In this document: piece by piece, positions 34,036 through 43,294 of the stretch | Layout: every line of letters starts with the position of its first letter | Position numbering within the stretch: position 1 is the first letter of the stretch | Source: Algoriphagus boseongensis | GTDB taxonomy: Bacteria > Bacteroidota > Bacteroidia > Cytophagales > Cyclobacteriaceae | Assembly (NCBI RefSeq): GCF_004362805.1 | Contig: NZ_SNYF01000005.1 | Coordinates: 1,198,688 to 1,262,687, forward strand | DNA length: 64,000 nt | Direction of reading: 5' to 3' | Position numbers and translations under genes: made by a program | The notes under the pieces: generated by a model | Database searches by the model: none | Told to the model about the DNA's origin: nothing | The model's input: the letters and a program-made list of their open reading frames with translations, nothing else

Positions 34036-36576
34036 ATGAAAAAGACTGTATTTGGGATTCTTTTGGCTTTTTTCTTTGGTCAAATGGCCCATGCTCAAGA
34101 GGAATACTATTTCCCTGGAGAAAAATTTGATCCTTCCATTCCTTCTCCCTCCAAGTTTCTGGGATATCCAATCGGCGACTGGCACACGCGCTACGATTTG
34201 ATTGTCAAATACTTCGAAAAACTCGATCAAATCAGCGAGCTAGCCAAACTGGAAACCATTGGCTATACCCATGAGCATAGGCCAAAAGTCATCCTAACCA
34301 TTGCCTCATCTCAAAACATGGGGAGTTTGGAACTGATTCGCCAAAAGCAAATTCAGCTAGCCGACCCTTCTCAGCCTAAACCTGATGTCAGCAGCATGCC
34401 ATCCATCATTCATTTGGGCTATGGAGTTCATGGAAACGAACCTTCTTCTGCCGAGGCAGCCATGTTGACGGCTTATTGGATTTTAGCAGCTCAATCTGAC
34501 TTGGCTAAAAATGTCCGAGAAAATGCGGTCATCCATATTGATCCTACCCTGAACCCAGACGGACGAGATCGACATAGCTTGTGGGCAAATTCCAACAAAG
34601 GATTTCCTCCTGTCGCTGACCCTTTAGATCGAGAGCATAATGAAGCTTGGCCGGGTGGACGTACCAATCATTATTGGTTTGATCTCAATCGAGACTGGTT
34701 ACCCTTAGCTCAACCAGAATCCCAGGTAAAAGTAGCTTGGTATCATCAGTGGTATCCGAATGTGACCACAGATTTTCATGAAATGGGAACCAATAGCACC
34801 TATTTCTTCGAGCCTACCAAGCCCTATGGATCCGAAAATCCAGTGGTTCCAAGAAAAAATTACGACGACATCAATCCAAGATTTGCAAAATACTTTGCTC
34901 GAAACATGGATGCGATCGGAAGTCTGTATTGGACCAAAGAGGTTTTTGACAATAGCTACCCAGGCTATGGATCTACCTATCCGGATATTCATGGAGGATT
35001 AGGTCTAGTCTTCGAAACGGCAAGCTCCAGAGGTCATGTCCAAAACAGTCAGCGTGGAGAAATCACTTTCGCCTTCACCATACGAAACCATGTGGTCAAC
35101 TCTTTAGCCACTATGGAGGCGACCTTGGATAACCGGGTTTACATGCATGATTATTTAAGAGAATTCTTTGAATCTGCTGTGGCTGAAGGAGCTAAAGATC
35201 CTGCGAAAAATTATGTTTTTGGAGATGAATTCGACGATAGCAGAAACCGCCTCTTTGTCCAGTTCCTATTGGATCACAAAATTAAAGTTTTTGAAAATTC
35301 AGCCTATTTGACTCTGGGAGGTCAAGCGTTCAAAAAAGGAAAATCCTGGATTGTTCCGACTAACCAGCCTCAATACCGCATGGTTCGGACTATGTTTGAA
35401 TACGAAAAGGAGTTTGCAGATTCGGTATTCTACGATGCCTCAGCTTGGACCATGGCAGCTGCTTATGGGATGCCATTCTCCCCTGCTCCAGCTGCAAAAT
35501 CTGGAAATCAGGTTACTGAAATCCAAAATCCAAACTTCACTTTCCCCGAAGGAAAAGCCTATGCTTACCTGATCGATTGGTCTGATTATTATGCGCCAAA
35601 AATGCTTTTTGAACTCCAAAAAGCAGGGATTCATGTAGAGTCCGTACACCGAGCTTTCTCCTCCCAAACTCAGGAAGGAAAGGTAGATTTTGGCCCGGGA
35701 GCCTTGATGATCCCCATGGGATTTCAAAAGCTAAAACCAGAAGAAGTCAGTGCCAAGATCAAAGAAATCGCCGCCCAAACCCATCAACAAGTGTATGCAG
35801 TTCAAACTGGAATCAACCTTAGCGGGATAGATTTGGGCTCAAATCTGGTTTCCGCGGTTCAGGAACCCAAGGTGATTATGCTGGTCGGGACGGGGATCAA
35901 TTCTTATGAAGCAGGAGAAATCTGGAATTTGTTGGACCAGCAATTTGGAATGCCAATCACCAAAGTCAATATGGAGCAAATTGGCCGGGTTAATTTGCAT
36001 CAATACAATACGCTGATTCTTCCATCAGGCAATTACAACTCCCTTTCCGAAGGACAGGTCAATCATTTGAAAGATTGGATTTCCAGAGGAGGCACTGTTA
36101 TTTCCATGAAAAACGCATCTCTTTGGCTGAATCAGAAGGGAATTACCAAAGAGGAAGCAGTCAAATTGGAAGAGGAAAAAGAACCCAAATCTCTACCATT
36201 TAGCTCAAGAAATGACTTCGAAGGAGCCAAGGAAGTTGGGGGAAGTATTTATCTCGCAGAGCTGGATTTGACGCATCCTATCGCCTACGGGTACCATAGA
36301 AAAACCCTTCCTGTATATCGAAACACGGATATCTTCATCCAACCTAGCTCGGATAAATATCTGACTCCAGTCAAATACACCGCTAATCCACACTTGGGTG
36401 GATATATCAATTCTACCAATTTGGAAAAGCTAAAGAAAAGTTCCGGCGTAGTGATTTCCTCTGTGGGTCAAGGAAGAGTCGTTCATTTCTTCGATAGTCC
36501 AAACTTCCGAGGAACTTGGTTTGGCACCAACAAGCTATTCCTGAATGCCCTTTTCCACGGGGATAATATGGATTAG
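34036..36576 (+). CDS. Large M14-family zinc carboxypeptidase, exported
   Basis: An 846-residue protein with a clear signal peptide (FGILLAFFFGQMAHAQ). The M14 catalytic domain covers about 45-400: His132 and Glu135 in GVHGNEPSSAE, NPDGRDRH, DLNRDW, the third zinc ligand in TTDFHEMG, and the catalytic glutamate in GLVFETASSRG. The C-terminal half (about 520-846) is a class I glutamine-amidotransferase-like alpha/beta domain (VIMLVGTGINSYEAGEIW, LILPSGNYNSL, WISRGGTVIS), as found in this Bacteroidota subfamily, probably for folding or binding rather than catalysis. It is divergent from the DUF1080 gene, 130 bp away, and ends in a shared terminator. Confidence 0.94.
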   Translation: MKKTVFGILLAFFFGQMAHAQEEYYFPGEKFDPSIPSPSKFLGYPIGDWHTRYDLIVKYFEKLDQISELAKLETIGYTHEHRPKVILTIASSQNMGSLELIRQKQIQLADPSQPKPDVSSMPSIIHLGYGVHGNEPSSAEAAMLTAYWILAAQSDLAKNVRENAVIHIDPTLNPDGRDRHSLWANSNKGFPPVADPLDREHNEAWPGGRTNHYWFDLNRDWLPLAQPESQVKVAWYHQWYPNVTTDFHEMGTNSTYFFEPTKPYGSENPVVPRKNYDDINPRFAKYFARNMDAIGSLYWTKEVFDNSYPGYGSTYPDIHGGLGLVFETASSRGHVQNSQRGEITFAFTIRNHVVNSLATMEATLDNRVYMHDYLREFFESAVAEGAKDPAKNYVFGDEFDDSRNRLFVQFLLDHKIKVFENSAYLTLGGQAFKKGKSWIVPTNQPQYRMVRTMFEYEKEFADSVFYDASAWTMAAAYGMPFSPAPAAKSGNQVTEIQNPNFTFPEGKAYAYLIDWSDYYAPKMLFELQKAGIHVESVHRAFSSQTQEGKVDFGPGALMIPMGFQKLKPEEVSAKIKEIAAQTHQQVYAVQTGINLSGIDLGSNLVSAVQEPKVIMLVGTGINSYEAGEIWNLLDQQFGMPITKVNMEQIGRVNLHQYNTLILPSGNYNSLSEGQVNHLKDWISRGGTVISMKNASLWLNQKGITKEEAVKLEEEKEPKSLPFSSRNDFEGAKEVGGSIYLAELDLTHPIAYGYHRKTLPVYRNTDIFIQPSSDKYLTPVKYTANPHLGGYINSTNLEKLKKSSGVVISSVGQGRVVHFFDSPNFRGTWFGTNKLFLNALFHGDNMD

Positions 36577-36581
36577 GGAAT

Positions 36582-36612
36582 TTGAGATTTGATATTTGGG
36601 ATTTGATAATTG
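36582..36612 (+). repeat. Degenerate GATTTGA-type repeat after the M14 stop
   Basis: In gene direction the sequence after the TAG reads GAGATTTGATATTTGGGATT and then TGATAATTG, a degenerate form of the GATTTA-C/T-GA repeats found after the two minus-strand genes to the left. It lies directly before the terminator hairpin. Confidence 0.35.
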
Positions 36613-36650
36613 AAAAAAAGCCGCTGAACAAATCATTCAGCGGCTTTTTG
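36612..36650. terminator. Bidirectional terminator between the M14 and TonB_C genes
   Basis: A 10-bp stem AGCCGCTGAA / TTCAGCGGCT (36619-36628 and 36637-36646) flanked by A7 on the left and T5 on the right, so it has a T run in both directions and ends both convergent genes. Confidence 0.92.
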
Positions 36651-36667
36651 GTGTAAGTTGGTTTAGA

Positions 36668-37066
36668 TTAAATTTTAAATTGAATAGGCAAAGTCATCTG
36701 CGTGGCTACTGCTTTTCCTCCATTTTTCCCTGGAGTCCACTTCCCGGATTCTGCAACCACTCGAACTGCTTCTTCATCGCATCCTCCCCCAATTCCTCTA
36801 AGTACTTCAATGGTATCAACTGACCCATCAGCTCTTACGACGAAAGTCACCATGACCATTCCTTGAATATTGGCTTCCTTTGCAGCAGCTGGATATTTCA
36901 GGTTTTCAATCATGTATTTGGTAAACCCTTCCATTCCTCCGGGAGGAACAGGCATTTCCTCAACTTGTTTTTGGACTGTTTCTTGGGCTTTTGCTTGATT
37001 AGCAATTAGGCTAATTCCCAGTCCAAGGATTAATCCCATTAAAATTTTCTTTAAATACATATTCAT
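36668..37066 (-). CDS. Exported TonB C-terminal-domain protein
   Basis: A 132-residue protein made of a signal peptide (to about residue 28, KAQ) and a single TonB_C domain, with no N-terminal membrane anchor of the TonB kind. The domain (GGMEGFTKYMIENLKYPAAA, VMVTFVVRADGSV, LRGIGGGCDEEAVRVV, GKWTPGKNGGK) is closely similar to the C-terminal domain of the M56 protein encoded next to it, including GIGGG and DEEA, so one arose from the other. It is the third gene of the BlaI-BlaR-like run, seven bases after the M56 gene stop. Freed of a membrane anchor it may bind or compete for the same target as the M56 tail (inference). Confidence 0.92.
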   Translation of the reverse strand: MNMYLKKILMGLILGLGISLIANQAKAQETVQKQVEEMPVPPGGMEGFTKYMIENLKYPAAAKEANIQGMVMVTFVVRADGSVDTIEVLRGIGGGCDEEAVRVVAESGKWTPGKNGGKAVATQMTLPIQFKI

Positions 37067-37073
37067 CAGTTTA

Positions 37074-38447
37074 TTAGTTTGTTTTAGTTTTTAATGGGTA
37101 TCCATGTGCAACTACCGTTGGTCCATTAGTTTCAGGGATGGCTTTTTCATTCGAAGATAATTCAGGAACAGAAGCTGTATTTTCACTTCCTGCCAACTTA
37201 AAACTAACAGGCAACCTCATTCGGCTAGCCACTGCCCTACCTCTTTGGAATGCAGGAGTCCATTTTGGGGATTCCATAACCACTCGCATGGCTTCTTCAT
37301 CAGCTCCTCCACCGATTCCTCTTAAAATTTCGGCATCGCGGATAGAACCGTCTTGATTGATTACAAAGACCACAATCACTGTTCCTTCAATACCCAATTC
37401 ACGAGCTTGTTTTGGATAGTTCAGATTTTTGGCCAAATAATTATTCCAGCCCGACATACCTCCTGGAGGCTCAGGCATCACCTCTGTAATATCGAAAACT
37501 TCATCGGCCTCAGCGGAAATTCTAGCAGACAAATCACTGGGGCCTAAACTCGGACCTTTTGCTTCTTGAGTAGGTCCTTCGATTTCCTGTTCTGGCGTAA
37601 TCTCACAGGAGAAAACAAATACTAAGAGTGCAATAGCCGGAATCAGTGCCAAGAATCGGGCTTTTTGCTGTGGTCTGGAGTTGGTTTTAGTTAGCATAAG
37701 GATACGTTTTTTGGTTTGAAACTGGTTAAAGTTGTTCATAAACTGCCAGCCTGGTTTTGCGGAAATAAGCTGCAATAAAAGCGTAGCATATTCTTTAGGC
37801 GATACTTGAGATGTCACTCCCTGATCGGCTTGATACTCATGCACTTCACGTAAGCATTTTTCGAAGAGATAAACCAAGGGGTTGAACCAAAAAACCACCT
37901 TAGCAAAATTGACCAAAAGCAAATCCCAGCTATGCTTCAATCGCACATGTACGGATTCATGAGCGAGGATTTGTTTTTGTTTGGGATCCTGGGGATCGAA
38001 CTCCGGCATCAGGATATAGTCAAAAAATGAAGCCGGAATAAACTCAGGATGAACTGCCACCCAGTGGGTTTCAAAGCGAGTTAATTTTGCCTTTCCTATC
38101 AGCCTTTGGGAAATCATAAACCCAAAAATCAATCGGGCAGCAACGAAGGTAGCACCCAACAAATAGATCCCGAATAGAACCTGAGTCCATGTCCAAGTGC
38201 TTGATTCAGCAGAGACTCCTTCTCCTACTTGAAAAGTCGGCAAAGTGAATTCCCGAACTGCAGTGGATTGAATCACAAATCCTTCAAAACTCAGCAAAGG
38301 AATGCAGAAGGACAGACCCAAAATCACCAATAGAACTGTTCTGTTCCAAGAGAAAAAAGTCAAGCCACTGAACAATACTCTGTACAAACCCAGAGAAATT
38401 GCCAGACAAATGCTTGCCTCAAGTAGATAGGTAAAAATCGCGTTCAT
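37074..38447 (-). CDS. BlaR1/MecR1-like M56 metalloprotease with TonB_C domain
   Basis: A 457-residue membrane sensor/protease. Spans at about 8-24, 36-53 and 90-115 precede the M56 catalytic region with HESVH (163-167) and the distal ligand EYQAD (204-208); a fourth span (about 268-287) ends in a cysteine. Beyond it, in place of the penicillin-binding sensor of BlaR1, is a TonB_C domain (about 330-425). By analogy with BlaR1 it should cleave or inactivate the BlaI repressor encoded just upstream, whose stop overlaps its start (ATGA). What the TonB_C part senses is unknown. Such TonB_C fusions are common in Bacteroidota. Confidence 0.94.
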   Translation of the reverse strand: MNAIFTYLLEASICLAISLGLYRVLFSGLTFFSWNRTVLLVILGLSFCIPLLSFEGFVIQSTAVREFTLPTFQVGEGVSAESSTWTWTQVLFGIYLLGATFVAARLIFGFMISQRLIGKAKLTRFETHWVAVHPEFIPASFFDYILMPEFDPQDPKQKQILAHESVHVRLKHSWDLLLVNFAKVVFWFNPLVYLFEKCLREVHEYQADQGVTSQVSPKEYATLLLQLISAKPGWQFMNNFNQFQTKKRILMLTKTNSRPQQKARFLALIPAIALLVFVFSCEITPEQEIEGPTQEAKGPSLGPSDLSARISAEADEVFDITEVMPEPPGGMSGWNNYLAKNLNYPKQARELGIEGTVIVVFVINQDGSIRDAEILRGIGGGADEEAMRVVMESPKWTPAFQRGRAVASRMRLPVSFKLAGSENTASVPELSSNEKAIPETNGPTVVAHGYPLKTKTN

Positions 38448-38818
38448 GATTTCTTTGAGTCATCCATTTTGTCAATTAACTGCTGTAGCTCTTCAATTTC
38501 TTTTTCAGAAATGTTCTTTTCTTTCACCATAAAGGAGAGAAAATTCCCAACGGAACCCCCAAAGAAGTTATTCACATAGCGATTGAAAGACTTTTTGCTG
38601 TAGTCTTCTTTTTTGACAATTGCTTTGTAAATGTTTACTGTCCCATACATTCGGTGACTCAAATACCCTTTTCGCTCAATATTTCGAATAGTAGAAGCCA
38701 AAGTGGTATAAGGTGGCTTAGGATCAGAAAGCTGCTCCAAAATATCCCGGATAAGTAATTCTCCCTGACTCCAGAAAAGCCCCATTATTTCCTCTTCGTG
38801 TTGATTTAATTCTTCCAT
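38444..38818 (-). CDS. BlaI/MecI-family repressor
   Basis: A 124-residue winged-helix repressor: EEEIMGLFWSQGELLIRDIL, then PPYTTLASTIRNIERKGYLS (recognition helix and wing) and a C-terminal dimerisation helix with many Glu/Lys (KNISEKEIEELQQLIDKMDD). It is the first gene of the operon with the M56 protease and the TonB_C protein; the last four bases overlap the M56 start. A perfect 8-bp inverted repeat 26 bp upstream of its ATG is a likely operator and implies autoregulation. Confidence 0.95.
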   Translation of the reverse strand: MEELNQHEEEIMGLFWSQGELLIRDILEQLSDPKPPYTTLASTIRNIERKGYLSHRMYGTVNIYKAIVKKEDYSKKSFNRYVNNFFGGSVGNFLSFMVKEKNISEKEIEELQQLIDKMDDSKKS

Positions 38819-38843
38819 GATTGGTGGTTTTTTTGGTTTTTTA

Positions 38844-38862
38844 ATTACGAACTTTTCGTAAT
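38844..38862 (-). promoter_or_regulatory. Palindromic operator candidate for the BlaI-type repressor
   Basis: ATTACGAA-CTT-TTCGTAAT is a perfect 8-bp inverted repeat with a three-base spacer, 26-44 bp upstream of the BlaI ATG. Dimeric BlaI/MecI proteins bind inverted repeats of this size over their own promoter. No second copy was seen elsewhere in the window. Confidence 0.7.
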
Positions 38863-38964
38863 ACTACGATTATTATTTAAACCGAAAAAGAATCTCTAAC
38901 TTTTTTTCAAAAAAAAAGGAAAGCCATATCTGGATTTCCTTATAGAGTTTGTCAAGAATTTAAA

Positions 38965-39801
38965 TCAATCATACTTAGCCTGAATCACCACAGTCCTAGC
39001 CAGTACTGGGGAAACCATAAAATAGCCCAGGACCTCAGAATCTCCCTGAACCACTCGGATATTAGTCTCAGGATTTTGAGGAGGAGGACTGAATAAGCCC
39101 CCATCGCTGAAGAGCAAATTGACCAATTGATTGAGGTAATCGTAGGCATCTCTATTTAGCCTAAAAAGCTCCAATCGAACCCGATCATTTTCTTCAAAAG
39201 CATATCCAAGCTCCAAACCTTGTTCAAAAAATTGAAGGCCAAACGTATCATCAAAGAGCAAATAATCATCCCGTTGATTCTTCAAAGTATCATTTTCAAT
39301 CACCCGGATTCGGTAATTATTATCCTCTTTGAAAGGCACTTTTCCATATACCTTGATGTAGTATCCTTCTTCACGGAATAGCCTTTCCTCTTCAAATTTC
39401 CAGGTAACGCTATCTACAGTAGGTGCTTCTAGCATCACGCCTTCAGATATGTAAATATTTTCACCCCACTTGACATTGAGTTTGTAGGTCTCTCCCACTA
39501 CGGCTTTTTCCAATGGATTTATTGGTCTGTAGCTTCTGGTGCCATTGATATATCTAAATGGGATGACCTTTTCGGTTCCCGGAATGGTGATAACCACCTC
39601 AGCATTATCAATTATTTCCACATCCAGGGAATCGTAATAATCCTTAGAAAGAGAAATTTTCACCTCATTGTATATTCCATTATCTGTCCAAATCCCTTCA
39701 ATTGTCGGCACCAATTCATCTTTTTGTCCCAAAGGAAGAAAGACTTCCTCCTGACAGGCAGAAAACAAAATCGGGAGTATCCAAAGCCAAATCCTTTTCA
39801 T
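38965..39801 (-). CDS. DUF4249 lipoprotein, partner of the TonB receptor
   Basis: A 278-residue lipoprotein (signal peptide MKRIWLWILPILFSAC, Cys16). DUF4249 features are the early VPTIEGIWTDNG strand, the GTEKVIPFRY region and the C-terminal VLGYFMVSPV. In Bacteroidota these lipoproteins are encoded immediately after a TonB-dependent receptor, here sharing the A of the overlapping stop/start at 39801, and are thought to sit on the receptor at the cell surface as an unrelated counterpart of SusD. The ligand is unknown. Confidence 0.92.
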   Translation of the reverse strand: MKRIWLWILPILFSACQEEVFLPLGQKDELVPTIEGIWTDNGIYNEVKISLSKDYYDSLDVEIIDNAEVVITIPGTEKVIPFRYINGTRSYRPINPLEKAVVGETYKLNVKWGENIYISEGVMLEAPTVDSVTWKFEEERLFREEGYYIKVYGKVPFKEDNNYRIRVIENDTLKNQRDDYLLFDDTFGLQFFEQGLELGYAFEENDRVRLELFRLNRDAYDYLNQLVNLLFSDGGLFSPPPQNPETNIRVVQGDSEVLGYFMVSPVLARTVVIQAKYD

Positions 39802-42185
39802 CAGAATTGAAAATTATAAGTGATAGATGGGAGAATGGTAAAAAGGTAAGTCATCACGATTCCGGGTCTTGCAGAAATGATTTCTCCATCCGAGGGTTCA
39901 AATCTGAAGTCATCATTGTAAATCTCCCTGAATTCGTAGGCAAAAGGATTTTTCCTTCCATAGAGATTATAAATGCTGAAATTCCAGCTACCTCTCCATT
40001 TCCTTCCTTTGTCAGCATTTCTCCAAGTGACTGAGGCATCCATTCTGTGATAATCCGGGAACCTATCCTGATTTCTGAAATTGGAATACAATGGAACGTT
40101 TTGATTATCGACCACATAGCTCCCAACAGGAAAAGAAACTGCCTGACCTGTGGTGTACACAAAGGTCAAACCTGCCGACCAAGAGGGAGTAAATTCATGG
40201 TTGAGTACCAAAGTCACATCATGCGGGCGGTCAAATCGGGGATTGTAAGCCTGATTTTCGCTCACCCCTTCAATCTTTCTCCAGGCTCTTGACCAAGTAT
40301 AAGCTAGCCAGCCTGTCGTTTTCCCGGTGTTTTTACGGAGCAAAGTTTCCACTCCATAAGCCCAGCCTTTTCCTGACAGGATTTCTGTTTCGACCTGATC
40401 AGTAAACAGCACCTGAGCCCCATTTCTCAAGTCAATGACATTTCTGAGGTCCTTGTAATATCCCTCAACAGAAAACTCCCAGCGGTTTTTATCAAAGTTT
40501 TTAAATAAGCCCAAGGAAACCTGATCACTTCGAATAGGCTGAGTATACCGATCTGCTAAAACCCATCGATCTATTGGAAGTCCTGCTGAGCTATTCGTAG
40601 CTATCTGCACGTATTGGAAATTCCTGTTGTAGGCTGCCTTGATGGAAAACTGTTCATTGATCAAATAGCGAAAAGCCAACCTTGGCTCCAATCCCTGATA
40701 AAACTCCATGGGTTCTAAAGTGGAAAAAGCCACTGAATCAATTTGCTTATCGCGTTCAGGTTGATCATTAGGATAGAAATATTCAACTCCTTTTCCCACC
40801 TGATTATAAATACCCCAACGCAATCCTGCTTCTGTGCTTAGCTTGGGAGATATCTCATGGGCTACTCCGATAAATAAATTATTCAGCCATCCATTCTTAG
40901 GATTGGTAGCAATGGACTGAATACCACTTCCAGGATCAGGAGAAAGATCTACTGGAGAAAAGTGATAGTACTGGCTATGGATTCCCCAGTTCACTGTTGT
41001 TTTAGTATCCAAAACTCGAGTCCAAATTGCCTTGATTCCTGTCTCATTTAGACGATTTGTCCATTCAAATCCATTATCTGGATCATTGATTTCCACCTTG
41101 TAGCTATACCGAGAATGGTAGCCTTGTAAGTCAAAAAAAGAATTTTCTGAATTCACCCGGTTCCAATTCACTGAGCTCACCCAATTGGTCCAGCCCAAGC
41201 CAAACTGATCATCCAAGCCTAAAAAATCCGTCCCCTCGTAGGAGCTTACCGAAATCTTGTCCCTGTCACCAAGCAGAAAAGAAACCTTTCCACTTAGATC
41301 ATGGAAATTGAGCTTATTGTTTCTCAGGTTTTCATCGCTTGAAAGTTTCAAAAACAAGTCTGCATACGTCCTTCTTCCTGAAACAATGAAGGTGGAGTTT
41401 TTCCCAAACAAAGGCCCTTCCAAGGTCAATCTTGAAGAAATACTTCCAATTCCTCCATTCCCTTTTATCTGTTCATTATTCCCTTCCAATAAACCCACAT
41501 CGATCAAGGCAGAAGCCCTACCACCAAAAGATGAAGGCATATTCCCTTTGTACAAATCCACACTTTTTAAGGCATCTGGATTAAAGACGGAGAAAATTCC
41601 AAAGAAATGGGAAGCATTGTAGACTGGGGCTCCATCCAGCTGAACAAGATTTTGGTCTGCTGATCCCCCCCTGACAAATAATCCGGTAGTCCCCTCTCCT
41701 GCTGTCTGGACACCAGGGAGTAGTTGAAGACTTCTGAATAAATCTACTTCTCCAAAAAGTGCAGGGATATTTTTTATGGTTTCAATAGGCACGCTGGCCT
41801 TTCCCATTTCCAGGTTTTTGATTTGCTCGTCAGGTCTACGCTCTTGAATGATGATTTCTTCCAAAGAGAGTTCTTCAGGTTTTAGAAAAAACCGAAGAGG
41901 CTTTTCTGCGTCTTTAGCATTGATAATCCGGATCGATTTTTCATAACCCACATAGGAAATAATCAGCTTGGCCGGAAAGGTCGGATTAACCAATTCAAAA
42001 TTCCCATCTAAATCTGTCACTACCCCACTTGCCGTATTTCCTTCCCAGTAGACATTTGCTCCGATCAAGGGCTGGGAGTTATTGACATCAAAAACCTGCC
42101 CGCGGACTTTACCTAGATTTTGAGCATTTGCAAAACCTACAATTCCAAAAACAAAAAGGAATAGCAAAAACCTAAAAAAGGACAT
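39801..42185 (-). CDS. TonB-dependent outer-membrane receptor with carboxypeptidase-like N-terminal domain
   Basis: A 794-residue receptor. After a signal peptide (GIVGFANAQ) comes a carboxypeptidase-regulatory-like domain (about 25-110: VRGQVFDVNNSQPLIGANV, DLDGNFEL), then the plug (about 120-235: LLPGVQTAGEGTTGLFVRGG, DQNLVQLDGAPVY) and the beta-barrel, ending in the aromatic ITYNFQF expected of an outer-membrane barrel. Unlike SusC it lacks the long size (about 1000) and has DUF4249, not SusD, downstream; such pairs are suspected to take up metals, peptides or small organic ligands. A -7-like TAATTTTG lies at 42298-42305, about 115 bp upstream. Confidence 0.95.
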   Translation of the reverse strand: MSFFRFLLFLFVFGIVGFANAQNLGKVRGQVFDVNNSQPLIGANVYWEGNTASGVVTDLDGNFELVNPTFPAKLIISYVGYEKSIRIINAKDAEKPLRFFLKPEELSLEEIIIQERRPDEQIKNLEMGKASVPIETIKNIPALFGEVDLFRSLQLLPGVQTAGEGTTGLFVRGGSADQNLVQLDGAPVYNASHFFGIFSVFNPDALKSVDLYKGNMPSSFGGRASALIDVGLLEGNNEQIKGNGGIGSISSRLTLEGPLFGKNSTFIVSGRRTYADLFLKLSSDENLRNNKLNFHDLSGKVSFLLGDRDKISVSSYEGTDFLGLDDQFGLGWTNWVSSVNWNRVNSENSFFDLQGYHSRYSYKVEINDPDNGFEWTNRLNETGIKAIWTRVLDTKTTVNWGIHSQYYHFSPVDLSPDPGSGIQSIATNPKNGWLNNLFIGVAHEISPKLSTEAGLRWGIYNQVGKGVEYFYPNDQPERDKQIDSVAFSTLEPMEFYQGLEPRLAFRYLINEQFSIKAAYNRNFQYVQIATNSSAGLPIDRWVLADRYTQPIRSDQVSLGLFKNFDKNRWEFSVEGYYKDLRNVIDLRNGAQVLFTDQVETEILSGKGWAYGVETLLRKNTGKTTGWLAYTWSRAWRKIEGVSENQAYNPRFDRPHDVTLVLNHEFTPSWSAGLTFVYTTGQAVSFPVGSYVVDNQNVPLYSNFRNQDRFPDYHRMDASVTWRNADKGRKWRGSWNFSIYNLYGRKNPFAYEFREIYNDDFRFEPSDGEIISARPGIVMTYLFTILPSITYNFQF

Positions 42186-42328
42186 AAGGTAATAGTGGTA
42201 GTTTATTTCAAAAGCCCAACGGCCAAATGAAATTAATGTTTGTTAATTCTTTCAAAAGATTAGCTGAAGCAAATACCCTTCACCAAATCTCAGCTTTCAA
42301 AATTAGGTTTATTTCCTAATTTCAGGCC

Positions 42329-43294
42329 ATGATTTGGGCATACCCTGACATCAGGCTGATTATTCTATTAGGAGGAGCATTTATTCTCCTCTATATATTT
42401 TACATCTCAAGATTTTTGATCATCAATCGAAAATTGAAGGTCGAAAAGCAACGCTTATTCACCAAGCTGATCTTGAGAACTTTGTATTTCATTTTATTTT
42501 TAATCGCACTCGCTGGGCCATCAATTGGTAATTCCTTCAAAGAAATTCAAGAAGAGGGAAAAGACATTTTCATTGCTGTCGACCTTTCACAATCCATGAT
42601 TGCCACTGATATCGGACCAAATAGATTGGCGAGAATTCAATTTGAATTGAAAGAACTCCTTAAATCTTTTCCATCTGACCGAATTGGTTTGATCATTTTC
42701 AGTACGGAAGCATTCATGCAGTTGCCTTTGACTTATGACCAAGCGGTAATTAACTTATACATTGACGGACTTAATATTGGCCTAGTCCCGAACTTGGGAA
42801 CTGATTTAAATACTCCGCTTCGCCTCGCCTTGGACAAATTTGAAAAAGATGAAAGCCAGGAGGTAAAGTCCAAGGCAATTATCCTGATTTCAGATGGAGA
42901 GCATTTCGGAGATGATTTGGATGAAATCACGGAAAGATTAGAAGAGAATGGCGTAAAAGTTTTCTCACTAGGAATTGGAACTGAATCAGGAGGTCAAATG
43001 CCTAGAGGAAATGGTGTAGTAATTGATCCTCAAACCGGCCAACCGGCTTTAACCAAATTGGATAAGGCTCCTTTACAATATATAGCTTCCCAAACTGGTG
43101 GAGAATATTTCGAGATTTCTGATGAAGCTCAGGAAATGGGAAGTTTGATTTCTTCTTTGGAAAGCCTGGAGGGCGGAGTAGCTAACACCAGAACCGTGGA
43201 AGCCAGCTCAAATAAATACTTCTATTTCTTGTTAGCGGCTCTTGGCCTCGCAATGATGGATATGATTTTACCAGTTAAAACGATCAAACTCTGA
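42329..43294 (+). CDS. BatB-like VWA-domain membrane protein
   Basis: A 321-residue protein with two N-terminal membrane spans (about 9-31 and 48-64), a von Willebrand A domain and a C-terminal span (about 299-318). The MIDAS metal site is intact: DLSQS (Asp85, Ser87, Ser89), the threonine after TYDQAV or LGTDL, and the aspartate in LISDGEHFGDD. This is the architecture of BatA/BatB of the aerotolerance (Bat) operon. The usual upstream partners (MoxR ATPase, DUF58, BatA) are not here; two TPR-type genes follow, the next starting inside this stop (TGATG). Confidence 0.92.
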   Translation: MIWAYPDIRLIILLGGAFILLYIFYISRFLIINRKLKVEKQRLFTKLILRTLYFILFLIALAGPSIGNSFKEIQEEGKDIFIAVDLSQSMIATDIGPNRLARIQFELKELLKSFPSDRIGLIIFSTEAFMQLPLTYDQAVINLYIDGLNIGLVPNLGTDLNTPLRLALDKFEKDESQEVKSKAIILISDGEHFGDDLDEITERLEENGVKVFSLGIGTESGGQMPRGNGVVIDPQTGQPALTKLDKAPLQYIASQTGGEYFEISDEAQEMGSLISSLESLEGGVANTRTVEASSNKYFYFLLAALGLAMMDMILPVKTIKL

